In this document: piece after piece, positions 18,990 to 29,100 of the stretch
How positions within the stretch are numbered: the stretch's first letter is position 1
Layout: every line of letters begins with the position of its first letter
Assembly (NCBI RefSeq): GCF_001310955.1
Contig: NZ_BAZX01000003.1
Span: 1-64,000, forward strand
Source of the DNA: Marinifilum fragile JCM 15579
Lineage (GTDB): Bacteria > Bacteroidota > Bacteroidia > Bacteroidales > Marinifilaceae
Direction of reading: 5' to 3'
Length of the DNA stretch: 64,000 nt
Notes under the pieces: model-generated
Told to the model about the DNA's origin: nothing
The model's database searches: none
The model's input: the letters and a program-made list of their open reading frames with translations, nothing else
Position numbers and translations under genes: made by a program

Positions 18990-19289
18990 AGATACTATTT
19001 GTTTTTAATTCCAACCTCATTGCAACTTCTATTTTTACGAATAAACCAATTTCATCAATGAAGAGTCCTAAATTGATGAATATATGAGCTTATTTAAACA
19101 GTCTCAGCATAAAGTTTATTCTTATCAATAGATGATGAGAGTTACTGCTCTAGTGAAGTTTTGTTTGAAAATTTAAATCATTTACAAGTTGTATTAGATA
19201 TACCATGTGAATTTTCTTAATTTTATGGCTATATTGAATTGAGGAATTGTTTTAATGTGATTTCGAATAATTTATAGGGATAAGAGTAT

Positions 19290-19916
19290 ATGGATAAGGA
19301 GTTTGTACAGATTATAGAAAAAGTAAGAACCTTTCTGCTGAAGAATGGTTTAAAGGACTTTTCGTTCGAAAAAATTAAAGATTTTGGTATAGCACAAGAA
19401 GAAATTTCGAAATTTGTCAATTCTAAAGATGAATTAGTAGAGAAGATTCTGGAGTATGAGAGAAAGAGTTTTGAGGCAATATTTCTTGAGTATAACTTCG
19501 AAGGGCAAAATGCAATTGATATCTTATTTATTGTTAGTCAGGAGATAAATGATAAATTTGAGCAGGTTACGCCTTCAATAACTATGGAGCTTGAGCAATA
19601 TTTTCCAGAAATCTATGCAAAACATATGGAAGCTAGAATGGAATTTATTTTCGATAAAATTCAGATAAATATTCAAAAGGGAATTGCACAAGGAATGTAT
19701 AGAAGTGATTTAAGTGGCGAGATGGTTGGGCGCATGTATCTTTCTCGTTTGGAGGATATGCATAATCCTGAGTTGTATCCGCCTGAGCGATTTAAATTTG
19801 GAACGATATACGATACAATGATTGATGAATTTGTAAAAAGCATTGCAACCGATGATGGTTTAAGATATTATCGTCAGCGAAAACAGTTGTTGGGAGTATT
19901 AAGTTTTGGACGATAA
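19290..19916 (+). CDS. TetR/AcrR-like transcriptional regulator
   Basis: A 208-residue helical protein with the TetR layout: an N-terminal three-helix DNA-binding segment (about residues 5-50, with FSFEKIKDFGIAQEEISKFV in the helix-turn-helix position and KDELVEKIL after it) and a larger C-terminal ligand-binding region. The helix-turn-helix is divergent, so this is a fold-level call. It sits 9 bp upstream of dus and is probably co-transcribed with dus and cbiZ; in this arrangement it may regulate a distant target rather than its own operon. Ligand unknown. Confidence 0.7.
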   Translation: MDKEFVQIIEKVRTFLLKNGLKDFSFEKIKDFGIAQEEISKFVNSKDELVEKILEYERKSFEAIFLEYNFEGQNAIDILFIVSQEINDKFEQVTPSITMELEQYFPEIYAKHMEARMEFIFDKIQINIQKGIAQGMYRSDLSGEMVGRMYLSRLEDMHNPELYPPERFKFGTIYDTMIDEFVKSIATDDGLRYYRQRKQLLGVLSFGR

Positions 19917-19925
19917 AAAGGTTTT

Positions 19926-20879
19926 ATGAAAATTTCGCTTGCTCCTTTGCAAGGATATACCGATTGGGTGTTTAGACAGGCCTATCAAAAAAATATTGGG
20001 GGTATAGATGAATTCTATACTCCTTTTCTTGTTTTGCAGAATGATGGTATCGTAAAAACAGCCCATAAAAGAGAGGTAGAACCTTATGATGATAAATGCA
20101 ATAATTTGGTTCCGCAGTTTTTGTGTGGCAGTTCGGAAGAATTAAGTTTTTTTGAAGCTTACTTTTCTGAATTGGGTTATTCAAAAATGAATTGGAATAT
20201 GGGGTGTCCTTATCCAATGGTAACAAAAAAAGGAAAAGGATCAGGATTGTTGCCAAAGCCAAATAAGGTGGAAGAAATTCTTGAAAAGGGATTTCACAAC
20301 AAGTTAAAATTGTCGGTTAAGTTGCGATTGGGTTTGTTGGATGATACTGAAGTTGATGCAATACTTCCTATCTTAAAAGATTACAATATTTCAGAAATAA
20401 TACTTCATCCACGAATTGGAAAGCAGTTATATAAGGGAACGGTAAACTTAAATCGATTTAATGATTTGTATGAAAAATATGAATCTTATTTGGGATACAA
20501 TGGAGATATAGGTTGTGAGGAGGATTTTAAAAAGGTTAAAAATTTATTTCCAGAATTACAACATGTAATGATAGGACGCGGTTTGTTGAAGGATTACTGG
20601 CTGCCATATAAAATAAAGGGAATTGCTTTACCGAGCTCTGATATAAGAAGAAATCAACTTAAAAATATGCATAATGATATTTTCAAATTGTACTCCTCGT
20701 ATTTGCAAGGGGATACTCAAATTATGCAAAAAATGAAGCCGTTTTGGGAGTATTTTTCATCGCATTTCGAAAATGAGAAAAAAGTACTTAAAGCAATAAA
20801 GAAATCGGTAGGGATAAAAAAGTATGAGCAAGCAGTTGAATTTGCTTTTTCTCAGCAACTGAAAGTGGATAAAGGATGA
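19926..20879 (+). CDS. dus: tRNA-dihydrouridine synthase
   Basis: FMN-dependent enzyme that reduces uridine to dihydrouridine in the tRNA D loop. The 317-residue protein starts with the family's LAPLQGYTD motif, has the catalytic Cys in NMGCPYPMVTKKGKGSGLL, the FMN-binding KLRLG and a phosphate-binding GDIG/IGRGLL end. Which Dus subfamily (A, B or C) is not clear; the short C-terminal domain is more DusC-like than DusA-like. Its stop overlaps the cbiZ start by 4 bp. Confidence 0.92.
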   Translation: MKISLAPLQGYTDWVFRQAYQKNIGGIDEFYTPFLVLQNDGIVKTAHKREVEPYDDKCNNLVPQFLCGSSEELSFFEAYFSELGYSKMNWNMGCPYPMVTKKGKGSGLLPKPNKVEEILEKGFHNKLKLSVKLRLGLLDDTEVDAILPILKDYNISEIILHPRIGKQLYKGTVNLNRFNDLYEKYESYLGYNGDIGCEEDFKKVKNLFPELQHVMIGRGLLKDYWLPYKIKGIALPSSDIRRNQLKNMHNDIFKLYSSYLQGDTQIMQKMKPFWEYFSSHFENEKKVLKAIKKSVGIKKYEQAVEFAFSQQLKVDKG

Positions 20880-21544
20880 ATTACAATATAGAGCATAACG
20901 ATCAATTTCTTCATGTAGAATTTGATACTCCAAGTAAAATACTTAGTTCTGCAATTCTAAATGGTGGATTTCAAAATGCATATCATTTTCTGAATACAAA
21001 GGTTGATGCCAATTTTAATGGAGAACGAACTGAATTTGAAAAGCCACAGGTAACTCTTGCAAGAATGGCTGAAGCAAATTCATGGAGAGGTGTTTGTGTA
21101 GGCATGATGACAGCAGCAATTATGAAAACGTTTCGAAGGGTGCGCTTAGAGGAACAAGGCGTTTGGATAGATGCGTTGGTTACTGCAGGAGTTTCAAATG
21201 CCAGAAGGGCTGGTGATATAGCTGATTATAAGTTCATAAATGAGGAGTGTGAGAAGGTTGGAACCATTAATATTTTGATCGTTACAAACGCTAGTTTATC
21301 AGATGCAGCTATGGTGGAGTGTGTAATGATGGTTGCTGAAGCCAAAGCTGCTTGCATGCAGGATTTGAACGTTAAAAGCCGTGTTTCTGATAATATTGCA
21401 ACAGGAACAGGAACCGATTCAGCAGCAATTGCTTGTGGTGATGGACCTGAAGTTATTTATTGTGGAAAACATGTTTTATTTGGAGAATTGTTGGCTAAGG
21501 CTGTAATTGAAGGGATAACTCAATCTTTGCAAGCTGACAAGTAA
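20876..21544 (+). CDS. cbiZ: Adenosylcobinamide amidohydrolase CbiZ
   Basis: Hydrolyses the aminopropanol side chain of adenosylcobinamide (or pseudo-cobalamin) to give adenosylcobyric acid for corrinoid salvage and remodelling. The 222-residue protein shows the CbiZ core: WRGVCVGMMTAA, ALVTAGVSNARRAGD, TINILIVTNASLSDAAMVE, and the GTGTDSAAIACG glycine-rich motif. Start overlaps dus (ATGA). The gene's 3' end overlaps by 25 bp the 3' end of the convergent P-loop NTPase gene, part of the cobQ operon. No cobalamin riboswitch was seen upstream of either operon. Confidence 0.94.
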   Translation: MNYNIEHNDQFLHVEFDTPSKILSSAILNGGFQNAYHFLNTKVDANFNGERTEFEKPQVTLARMAEANSWRGVCVGMMTAAIMKTFRRVRLEEQGVWIDALVTAGVSNARRAGDIADYKFINEECEKVGTINILIVTNASLSDAAMVECVMMVAEAKAACMQDLNVKSRVSDNIATGTGTDSAAIACGDGPEVIYCGKHVLFGELLAKAVIEGITQSLQADK

Positions 21545-22062
21545 TTTTCAATAAACTTTACTCTTTCTTTAATAGATACCTTTGGTAATTCAATAATTTT
21601 AAAACCAAGTTCATCATAAGTTCCTTTTAAAAACTGATAAATTTCCATTGAATCATCAAAAGATTCAGGTCGTTCGGCATCGTTTATAAATATTTCCTGC
21701 CATGGTGGCGCAATAAATACAATTGGATTATACTGGTTGCTTTTTTCAAAGTATTTTTCTGGAACTTTCAGACCGCCGCGACGCAGATATGCAATGATAT
21801 CGGGAATACCTCTGTCGTAAAAACAGTTATTTATTGATTTACAATCCTTCAGTTGTTTGCTCATTCTTTCGAAACAGATTTCAGCAAAATCTGCAAGGTT
21901 TTCCCAAGGAAGTTTATCTCCGTTTATTTCGTGTTGTTCGCGAATCACAATACGCGATATTTCTTCAAAACCTTGATATCCTTTGTCGATCAATGCGTTT
22001 AAAAGACTTGATTTTCCGGAGCCAGGACCACCAGTAATTATATATCTATTGAATGTAGTCAT
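21520..22062 (-). CDS. AAA_28/NadR-like P-loop NTPase, second gene of the cobQ operon
   Basis: A 180-residue kinase-like NTPase: Walker A GGPGSGKSS at residues 11-19, a DRGIPDIIAYL motif of the type found in small nucleoside or metabolite kinases, and a late FIAPPWQEIF segment. It resembles AAA_28 proteins of unknown substrate. It begins 2 bp after the cobQ stop, so the two are surely co-transcribed, and it overlaps cbiZ tail to tail. Context suggests a step in corrinoid salvage, for example a cobinamide-type kinase, but that is inference only; the CobU-type active-site His motif was not recognised. Confidence 0.8.
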   Translation of the reverse strand: MTTFNRYIITGGPGSGKSSLLNALIDKGYQGFEEISRIVIREQHEINGDKLPWENLADFAEICFERMSKQLKDCKSINNCFYDRGIPDIIAYLRRGGLKVPEKYFEKSNQYNPIVFIAPPWQEIFINDAERPESFDDSMEIYQFLKGTYDELGFKIIELPKVSIKERVKFIENYLSACKD

Positions 22063-22064
22063 GA

Positions 22065-23536
22065 TTATTCTTGAGATAAGTGCTCGTAAAATAGTTTCAT
22101 ATCAACGCTTTGTCGAATTGCATTAGCTAGCTTATCGTACTGTTCTTCTTTGAATTTTTTGTAATCGAATTCGCCTTTGGCAATAGATTCAAATCCAGAT
22201 AGCAAGTCGTTGATGACGGTTGAATTATCAAGGATTCCATGAATATAAGATCCCCAGCATTTATCATCTAAAATGAATCCTTCTTGTTTTCCATATGATA
22301 AAATATTCAGGTGTTTGTTAGGAACCAATGCAGTACTTTGTCCCATGTGTATTTCATAACCTTCGCAATGAGAACTGTAATTTTTAAACAAAAATTGGCA
22401 CTGTTCAGTTAGCTTCTCATCGGTTATAACGGTTTCTATCGGAAGTAAACCAAGTCCATTAATTTGTTTGATATTTCCTTCAATCCCTTTTGGATCTGAA
22501 ATTACATTTCCCATCATTTGATAGCCACCACAAATTCCAATTACTTTCTTACCATTTTTACGAGCTTTAATGATAGCATTGCTACGCCATTGTTTTTTAG
22601 CTCTTGTAAATCGGAAATGGTATTCTTGCTTCCAGGAACAATTACGATATCGGCATTCTCAATTTCCTGAATGTTATTGGTGTAGTACAAATGGACTCTA
22701 GGATCATGTTCAAGTACTGAAAAATCAGTGAAGTTTGCCATTCTGGGAAGCAGAATAACAGCACAGTTGATTTTTCCTTCTTGTGCATTACTAAACTTCT
22801 TTTCTAAACTGACTGAGTCCTCTTCTTCAATATGTATATCTCTAAAATAGGGAAGAACACCAATCACAGGTTTGCCAGTAAGGTCTTCAATGATTTTTTT
22901 CCCCTCTTCAAAAAGATTGATGTCTCCACGAAACTTGTTAATGAGAATTCCTTTGATTTGATTTCGTTCATTTTCATCCAAAAGTGCAATACTACCATAA
23001 ACACTTGCGAAAACACCGCCCTTATCAATATCGGCAACAAGGTAAGTAACCGCATCGGTTTCCATTGCCATTTTCATATTGGTAATGTCTCTGGATTTAA
23101 GATTCAATTCTGAAATACTTCCTGCACCTTCCAAAACTATTGGATTGAATCTTTTTTCTAATCGATAAAAAGCAGATTTGGCCTCCTCAAACAAGGCAGA
23201 TTTATTATTTCCCATGAAATAATCATATGCACTTTGAGTGCCAACTGGTTTTCCGTTTAAAACTACTTGAGAACTTTTATCATTAGTTGGTTTTAAAAGA
23301 ATGGGATTCATATCGGTATGACAATCAATACCGCATGCTTCTGCTTGAACAGCCTGGGCTCTCCCTATTTCAAAACCTTCAGGAGTAGCATAAGAATTTA
23401 AAGACATGTTCTGTGCTTTGTATGGAGCAGGATTGTATCCATCTTGTTTTAAAATTCTACAGAATCCGGTGTTTACAATACTTTTACCAACGTCAGATCC
23501 TGTTCCAACGAACATTACAGGTTTTAGTTTTTTCAT
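22065..23536 (-). CDS. cobQ: Cobyric acid synthase CobQ, frame interrupted once
   Basis: Glutamine-dependent amidation of four side chains of adenosylcobyrinic acid a,c-diamide. The start at 23536 puts the dethiobiotin-synthetase-like P-loop GTGSDVGKS at residues 11-19. The C-terminal glutaminase has the nucleophile motif GICGGYQMMG and the catalytic His in YIHGILDN. The frame breaks in a 6-T run at 22593-22598; a seventh T (A on the coding strand) restores LKKQWRSNAIIKARKNGKK and a 490-residue protein of normal length. Both halves are fully conserved, so a consensus error is more likely than a dead gene. Co-transcribed with the downstream NTPase. Confidence 0.92.
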
Positions 23537-23797
23537 GTTTAAAATCTTAAGCTCAATCTTTTCCCTTAGTTTTGGCAAAAATAGCTTTTTATTGGTGAGT
23601 TGAATTGGTTTTTAAACATTCTATTTGAAATTACCTATTGTCAAATTTAGATACTCTTGATTTAAAATCATGTAGAGTTTAATCATTCTAAATTTGTAAT
23701 CAAAGGTGAATAGATTTTATATGGTTATAAATTATTATTAATTTTGCTGATATTGTAATGATTTGTAAGACGCTTGCAAGTTAATTGTAAAGAATTC

Positions 23798-23830
23798 ATC
23801 TAATGGATGATGATTATAAGCCATTTAGAT
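23798..23830. promoter_or_regulatory. Imperfect dyad upstream of the Lrp/AsnC gene
   Basis: ATCTAATGG (23798-23806) and CCATTTAGAT (23821-23830) form an imperfect inverted repeat ending 19 bp before the regulator start codon, a plausible autoregulatory site. Nothing else is supported in the 313-bp divergent gap 23537-23849. Confidence 0.3.
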
Positions 23831-23849
23831 TGACCCTAATTGTTAGAAC

Positions 23850-24305
23850 ATGAAAATTCAAATTGATGAAGTAGATCAGAAGATATTGTCTTATTTGATC
23901 AAAAATGCACGTATACCTTTTCTTGAAATTGCCAGAGAATGTGGGATTTCTGGAGCAGCAATTCATCAGCGTGTAAAAAAACTGGAAGATGCTGGTATTA
24001 TTGATGGCTCGCGTTTTATTGTAAAACCTCGCGCTCTTGGATACGAAGTTTGTGCATTTGTAGGTATAATTTTAGATCATGCGCATCAATATAAAATGGT
24101 TGTTGATAGTATAGAAGCAATTCCTGAAATTGTGGAATGTCATTTTACTACAGGAAATTATACATTCTTGGTAAAAATGTTATGTAGAGATAACCAGCAT
24201 CTAATGGATGTATTAATAAACACTCTTCAGAATATTGATGGAGTATCTAAAACAGAAACTCTAATTTCCTTGGAGCAAACTGTAGATAGAGAAATAAAGT
24301 TATAA
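23850..24305 (+). CDS. Lrp/AsnC family transcriptional regulator
   Basis: A 151-residue regulator with an N-terminal winged helix-turn-helix (DEVDQKILSYLIKNARIPF, then CGISGAAIHQRVKKLEDAGII) and a C-terminal RAM/AsnC ligand-binding domain with the typical VECHFTTGNYTFLVKM stretch. Such proteins sense amino acids and act as octamers. It is monocistronic with its own terminator, and diverges from the cobQ operon. The downstream gene, aminopeptidase P, frees proline-linked amino acids, so a link to amino-acid supply is possible but not shown. Confidence 0.93.
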   Translation: MKIQIDEVDQKILSYLIKNARIPFLEIARECGISGAAIHQRVKKLEDAGIIDGSRFIVKPRALGYEVCAFVGIILDHAHQYKMVVDSIEAIPEIVECHFTTGNYTFLVKMLCRDNQHLMDVLINTLQNIDGVSKTETLISLEQTVDREIKL

Positions 24306-24324
24306 TGATCTGAGATCAGAATTC

Positions 24325-24353
24325 AAAGGCTTCCGATTTGGAAGCCTTTTTTT
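24325..24353 (+). terminator. Terminator of the Lrp/AsnC gene
   Basis: Stem AAAGGCTTCC/GGAAGCCTTT with a 5-nt loop followed by a run of T, about 20 bp after the stop. Confidence 0.9.
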
Positions 24354-24400
24354 TATGTATTAAACTGATAAATGACATAAAAAAGAATTTAAAAGCGAGC

Positions 24401-24408
24401 TATTTTTG
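24401..24408 (+). promoter_or_regulatory. Possible promoter -7 element for aminopeptidase P
   Basis: TATTTTTG matches TAnnTTTG and lies 36 bp before the ATG at 24445; no good -33 box is visible. Confidence 0.42.
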
Positions 24409-24444
24409 TATCTTACAAAATCTTAAAATTTAAATACTATTAAC

Positions 24445-25830
24445 ATGTTTCCAAAAGAAGTTTATATAAACAGACGTGAGAAATTGCGTGCATCAATGAA
24501 AGATGGAATTGCAATTGTTCTTGGTAATCCAGACGCTCCAATGAACTATGCTGGTAATATTTATCATTATCGCCAGGATAGTACATTTTTATATTTTTTC
24601 GGTATTGATCATCCTGGTTTTGCAGGTGTTTTCGATATTGATAACAATAAAGACTATATTTTTGGTAATGATGTAGACATTGATGATATCATTTGGATGG
24701 GACCTCAACCAAGTGTTGTGGATCAAGCCGCAGAATTTGGTTTGGAAAATACAGCTCCATTTAATGAATTGAAAACATTTGTTGCAAATGCAGTTGAAGA
24801 AGGTCGTAAAATTCACTTTTTACCTGTTTATCGAGCTGAGAATAAAATATTAATTCATGAAATGCTTGGTACTCCTCTAGATGCTATAAAAGAAAATGCT
24901 TCTGTTGAATTTATTAAGGCAGTAGTTGCATTGCGTGAAATTAAGGACGAATACGAGATTAAAGAATTAGAAATAGCAGCAGCAATTGGATATGAAATTC
25001 ACACCACAGCTATGAAAATGGCGAAAGATGGTGTTTATGAAAGAGAAATTGCAGGTGAATGTGAAGCTATTGCATTAAGAGCAGGAGGATTGCTTTCTTT
25101 CCCAGCTATTGTTTCCAAAAGAGGTGAAACACTTCACAATCATGAACATGGAAATCTTTTAAAAACAGGGGATTTGTTATTGGTTGATAGTGGTGCAGAA
25201 ACAGATACTCATTACGCTTCTGATAATACGAGAACAATTCCTGTAGGTGGTAAGTTCAGCCAAAAACAAAGAGAGATCTATGAAATTGTATTGGAAGGAA
25301 TCAACAAAGGGAATGAATTGATTCGTCCTGGAGTTACTTATCAAAGTATTCATCTTGAGGTTTGTAAGGTTTTGGCAACTGGTTTGAAAAAACTTGGCTT
25401 GATGAAAGGCGATGTTGATGAAGCTGTAAAGGCTGGTGCTCATGCTTTATTTATGCCACATGGTTTGGGACATATGATGGGACTTGATGTTCATGATATG
25501 GAAGATTTTGGCGAGAATTATGTTGGATACGATGATGAGGTTCAAAGAATTGATCAGTTTGGAACAGCATATTTAAGATTGGGTAAAGAATTAAAGCCAG
25601 GATTTGTTTTAACAAATGAACCAGGTATTTACTTTATTCCTGCTTTAATTGATAAATTCCAAACTGAAGGTTTATATACGGAATTTATTAATTACGAAAG
25701 AGTTAACGAGTATCGTGATTTTGGAGGTATTCGTTTAGAAGATGATGTTCTTGTAACAGAAACAGGGAATAGGTTAATTGGTAAAAGAATTCCTATTTCA
25801 GTTGAAGAGGTAGAAGCTATCATGAAATAA
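24445..25830 (+). CDS. pepP: Xaa-Pro aminopeptidase (aminopeptidase P, M24B)
   Basis: Metallo-exopeptidase that removes the first residue of peptides with proline at position two. The 461-residue protein has the aminopeptidase P N-terminal domain (about 1-160) and a pita-bread catalytic domain. Metal ligands are visible: Asp in LLVDSGAETDTHYASDNTR (two Asp), His in HGLGHMMGLDVHD, Glu in TNEPGIYF and Glu in GGIRLEDDVLV. No signal peptide, so cytoplasmic. Own promoter-like element and a strong terminator at 25857-25882 suggest a single-gene unit. Confidence 0.95.
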   Translation: MFPKEVYINRREKLRASMKDGIAIVLGNPDAPMNYAGNIYHYRQDSTFLYFFGIDHPGFAGVFDIDNNKDYIFGNDVDIDDIIWMGPQPSVVDQAAEFGLENTAPFNELKTFVANAVEEGRKIHFLPVYRAENKILIHEMLGTPLDAIKENASVEFIKAVVALREIKDEYEIKELEIAAAIGYEIHTTAMKMAKDGVYEREIAGECEAIALRAGGLLSFPAIVSKRGETLHNHEHGNLLKTGDLLLVDSGAETDTHYASDNTRTIPVGGKFSQKQREIYEIVLEGINKGNELIRPGVTYQSIHLEVCKVLATGLKKLGLMKGDVDEAVKAGAHALFMPHGLGHMMGLDVHDMEDFGENYVGYDDEVQRIDQFGTAYLRLGKELKPGFVLTNEPGIYFIPALIDKFQTEGLYTEFINYERVNEYRDFGGIRLEDDVLVTETGNRLIGKRIPISVEEVEAIMK

Positions 25831-25856
25831 ATGAATTTTTTAAATTTTATGGACTT

Positions 25857-25890
25857 AACGGTCTCTCTTTAGAGAGACCGTTTTTTTTAC
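25857..25890 (+). terminator. Terminator of pepP
   Basis: 12-bp stem AACGGTCTCTCT/AGAGAGACCGTT with a TT loop, followed by a run of T. Confidence 0.9.
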
Positions 25891-25976
25891 TCTTGACCTC
25901 TTGTTTATTTTTCCATAGCTTTACTAAATATTCATACAAATATGTAACAAATAAGTACTTTTATCAGTTTAAAAGG

Positions 25977-25984
25977 TATATTTG
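25977..25984 (+). promoter_or_regulatory. Possible promoter -7 element for the giant adhesin
   Basis: TATATTTG matches TAnnTTTG, about 180 bp before the adhesin ATG, implying a long leader. The rest of the 25891-26159 gap shows no gene. Confidence 0.42.
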
Positions 25985-26159
25985 TGTAATAAATTGAAAC
26001 GTACATACAAATATTTAATTAGTATGGATTGAACACTTTACCCCTAACTTCTTGAAATAGTCTTTGTTGGATTGTCTCGAAATGATAGGAAAAAAGTGAT
26101 TTGAAATGTTAGCAAAGAATTCTATTAGCCTTAACGAATATAACTTTGAATCTATAAAT

Positions 26160-29100
26160 ATGAGAAATGATAAAATCTTTACTCGTTTTAAAAAAATTTT
26201 AAAGTCAATTTCAATTTTCATACTATTAGCAATTCCTTTGTCCGGATTTGCACAGTATGATTATGAGCATTATGTACCACCCTTTTATTGTTCTTCTCAG
26301 GTTGGAAAGCAGGAGGTGTTTTTATCAACAAACTCAGAGAAAGATATCAATGTTTATATTGAAGATGGGCAAGGAAATCCTATAGCAGGACCATTTACAA
26401 TTAATAGAAATCAAAGTGATACATATGTGTTTAGAACTCCTGGGGGTGCTACATATAGTCAACATAGTAATAAATTCTATCCCGATGGATGTAGTTATTC
26501 ATTAGGAATTATTGGTCCAAAAGAATTAAATAAACCCTTGGATGGACAAGGTTTAAGAATTTACTCTTACGATGGTCCATTCTTTGCAAATATCCGACAT
26601 GGTTACAGCAATAGAGGTGAAGGTGGGGCTTTAACTCATGGATTTTCTTTGTCAGCCAAAGGAGCTTATGCCAAAGGGAAAGAATTTTATTCTGGTCACT
26701 TGTATGGTCACACGATTTTAAATGGAGATCCTTTAGATTATTATTACTATCCAGATACTAGGCCTATTAGAAGTCATTCCATTTCGGTAATGGCGGTAGA
26801 AGATGGTGTAACTACGGTTACATTTTCTGGTATAAAGTGTAAGTATATTACCAAGTATGAAGGAGGTAAAGTGGTTTTAAGGTCAATTGCCCCAAATGAA
26901 ACAATTACGGTAAATTTAAATAAAGGACAAACCTATACGCTTGGAACAAATTTGCACAGTGACCAATTTGGAAGTGAATCGATAGAGGTGCGTAATGGAA
27001 TGAATGGTACGCATATTACATCAACAAAGGATATCGTTGTAAATTCAGGCTCTTGGACAGCAGGAGCTAAACCTTCGCAAGATATAGGTTTTGATCAGAT
27101 TGTTCCTGTTGATCAGGTTAGGGACAAGTACATTGTAATGAAAGGACTGGGGAGTGCTGAACCTGATCCGACAGCTTATCATGCAGGTCAAGAAAGAACG
27201 ATTGTAGTTGCCACTCAAGCCAATACCGAGGTTTGGGTGAATGAAGTTTTAAAAGGAACATTAGCCGAACCAGGAGATTTTATGATTCTGGATGACATTG
27301 TTAATCCTGATGATATTCCAACTCTATTTATCAATTCCAAAGGCAAAGATGTATATGTTTATCAGACCATGTGTGGTACAAATGAGGATTGGATAAATAT
27401 TGGGCTTAATTTTATTCCTCCATTAACTGCACTAGGAATGAAGGAGGTTGTGATTCCTAAGGCTGAGCAAATTACCAGTGGAGATTACATCAATCCTACA
27501 GTTACAGTTTTAGCACAAAAGAACGTAAATGTTAAGCATAATGGTGTTACACTAACTAATCCTAATGATATCCTAGGGTCAACTGAATGGGTATACTATA
27601 AGGTTTCAGGAATCTCAGGAGATTGTCGTTTTACTGGAGATAAAGCCATTAATGTTGCTTGGACTGCAAGCTCGAATACATTAGGAGCTGCTGGATATTA
27701 TTCTGGTTTTACTAAAGCAGTATCTCCAATTCATCCTGATTTAAATATTGATACCGATTTAGGTTTGATTTGTGAAAGTTACGATGATGATATAATTGTA
27801 TCGATAAAAGATAATACGGGAAGAAATCCTGATTTTTACGAATGGTATAAGGAAGTTATAAATAGCTCAGGTGAAATTGAGTGGGAAGGGCCTAATTTTA
27901 TAAATAGTTCATTAAAAATTCCAGCACCAAATGAAAATACAACTTGGGAAGTTAGAGCGTATTATCGTGATCCAAGTTTGGAAATCTTGTTTAATGGGGA
28001 CTTCTTAGATGGATACAATGGCTTTGATTCCTATTATGAGCTTGTTACCAACAATTTGGTAGATCCTGGTCAATTTGCAATTACGGGAAGACCTAAGGAT
28101 GAAAATCCGATATTAAATGATTTTAATCCTATTGGTGGATGGAAGATGTTATTGGCATATTCTAAAAACCAGAATGATACCATCTACCGTTCTGCAGAAA
28201 TGGAAGTAGAAAGTGGATTTAATTACATATTTAAAATGTATGGTCGACTGGCGCAAAGTGATGCTGCAAAGAATCAATCTCTTAAAATTTTAATTAATAA
28301 CGAGACAATTGTAGAAAACTTTAGAATTGATCGTTCGGATGATTGGCAATCAGTATCAGCATTGTGGAGACCTAATGGCGCAAGAAATGCATCTATTAAA
28401 ATATTAAATAACAACTTAAATGGTGAGGGTACCTTTTTCGCTATTGACAGTATTAGTTTTGTTCAAGCAGTAGAAGATAAGGATTTATTTGAAGCCAAAG
28501 TAATTCCTAACTACAGCTATTCAAATAATGGCAAAACCTTTCAATTCTGTCAAGGAGTTGAAAACTCTCTTGATGTTTCTAATGGAGATACAAGTTGGTA
28601 TAGTTATTCTTGGTCTAAAAAAGAAGATGTGACTGGTAATTATATTGATCTGGAAGATATTGCTGGAGAGTTCTCCGGAACAAAAACTCATCAGTTAATT
28701 TTCTTAAATCCACAACAGGATGATGAAGGAGATTATAGATGTACAATTAGTTTTAAAGAAGAATATAAAAACTGTGGAACATCGACAGATGATGTACATG
28801 TTGACCTTTCTGTTTTAGTAGATGAACCTGCAACAATAGATATTGAGGCTGACAAAACATATTTCTGCTTTGGTACATCAGCTAATTTAAAGGCATTAGT
28901 AACAGGTGATGCCGGTCAGGTTAAGTGGTATGTAAATGGTGGCGAAGATCCTGTTTCTTTGGAAAATCCTTTTGTGTTTTCGGGATATGATGCAGGAACA
29001 TATACAGTTAGATGTGAAGCTGAAAATGGATGTGGTTTGGCATTTGATGAGGTTACCTTGGAAGTATTGTCTGCACCTGTTTTAAATTCCTTAATTGTAA

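Noticed and set aside
19000..23900. Cobalamin riboswitch upstream of cbiZ or cobQ
   Set aside because: No B12-box-like sequence or matching structure was found upstream of either operon.
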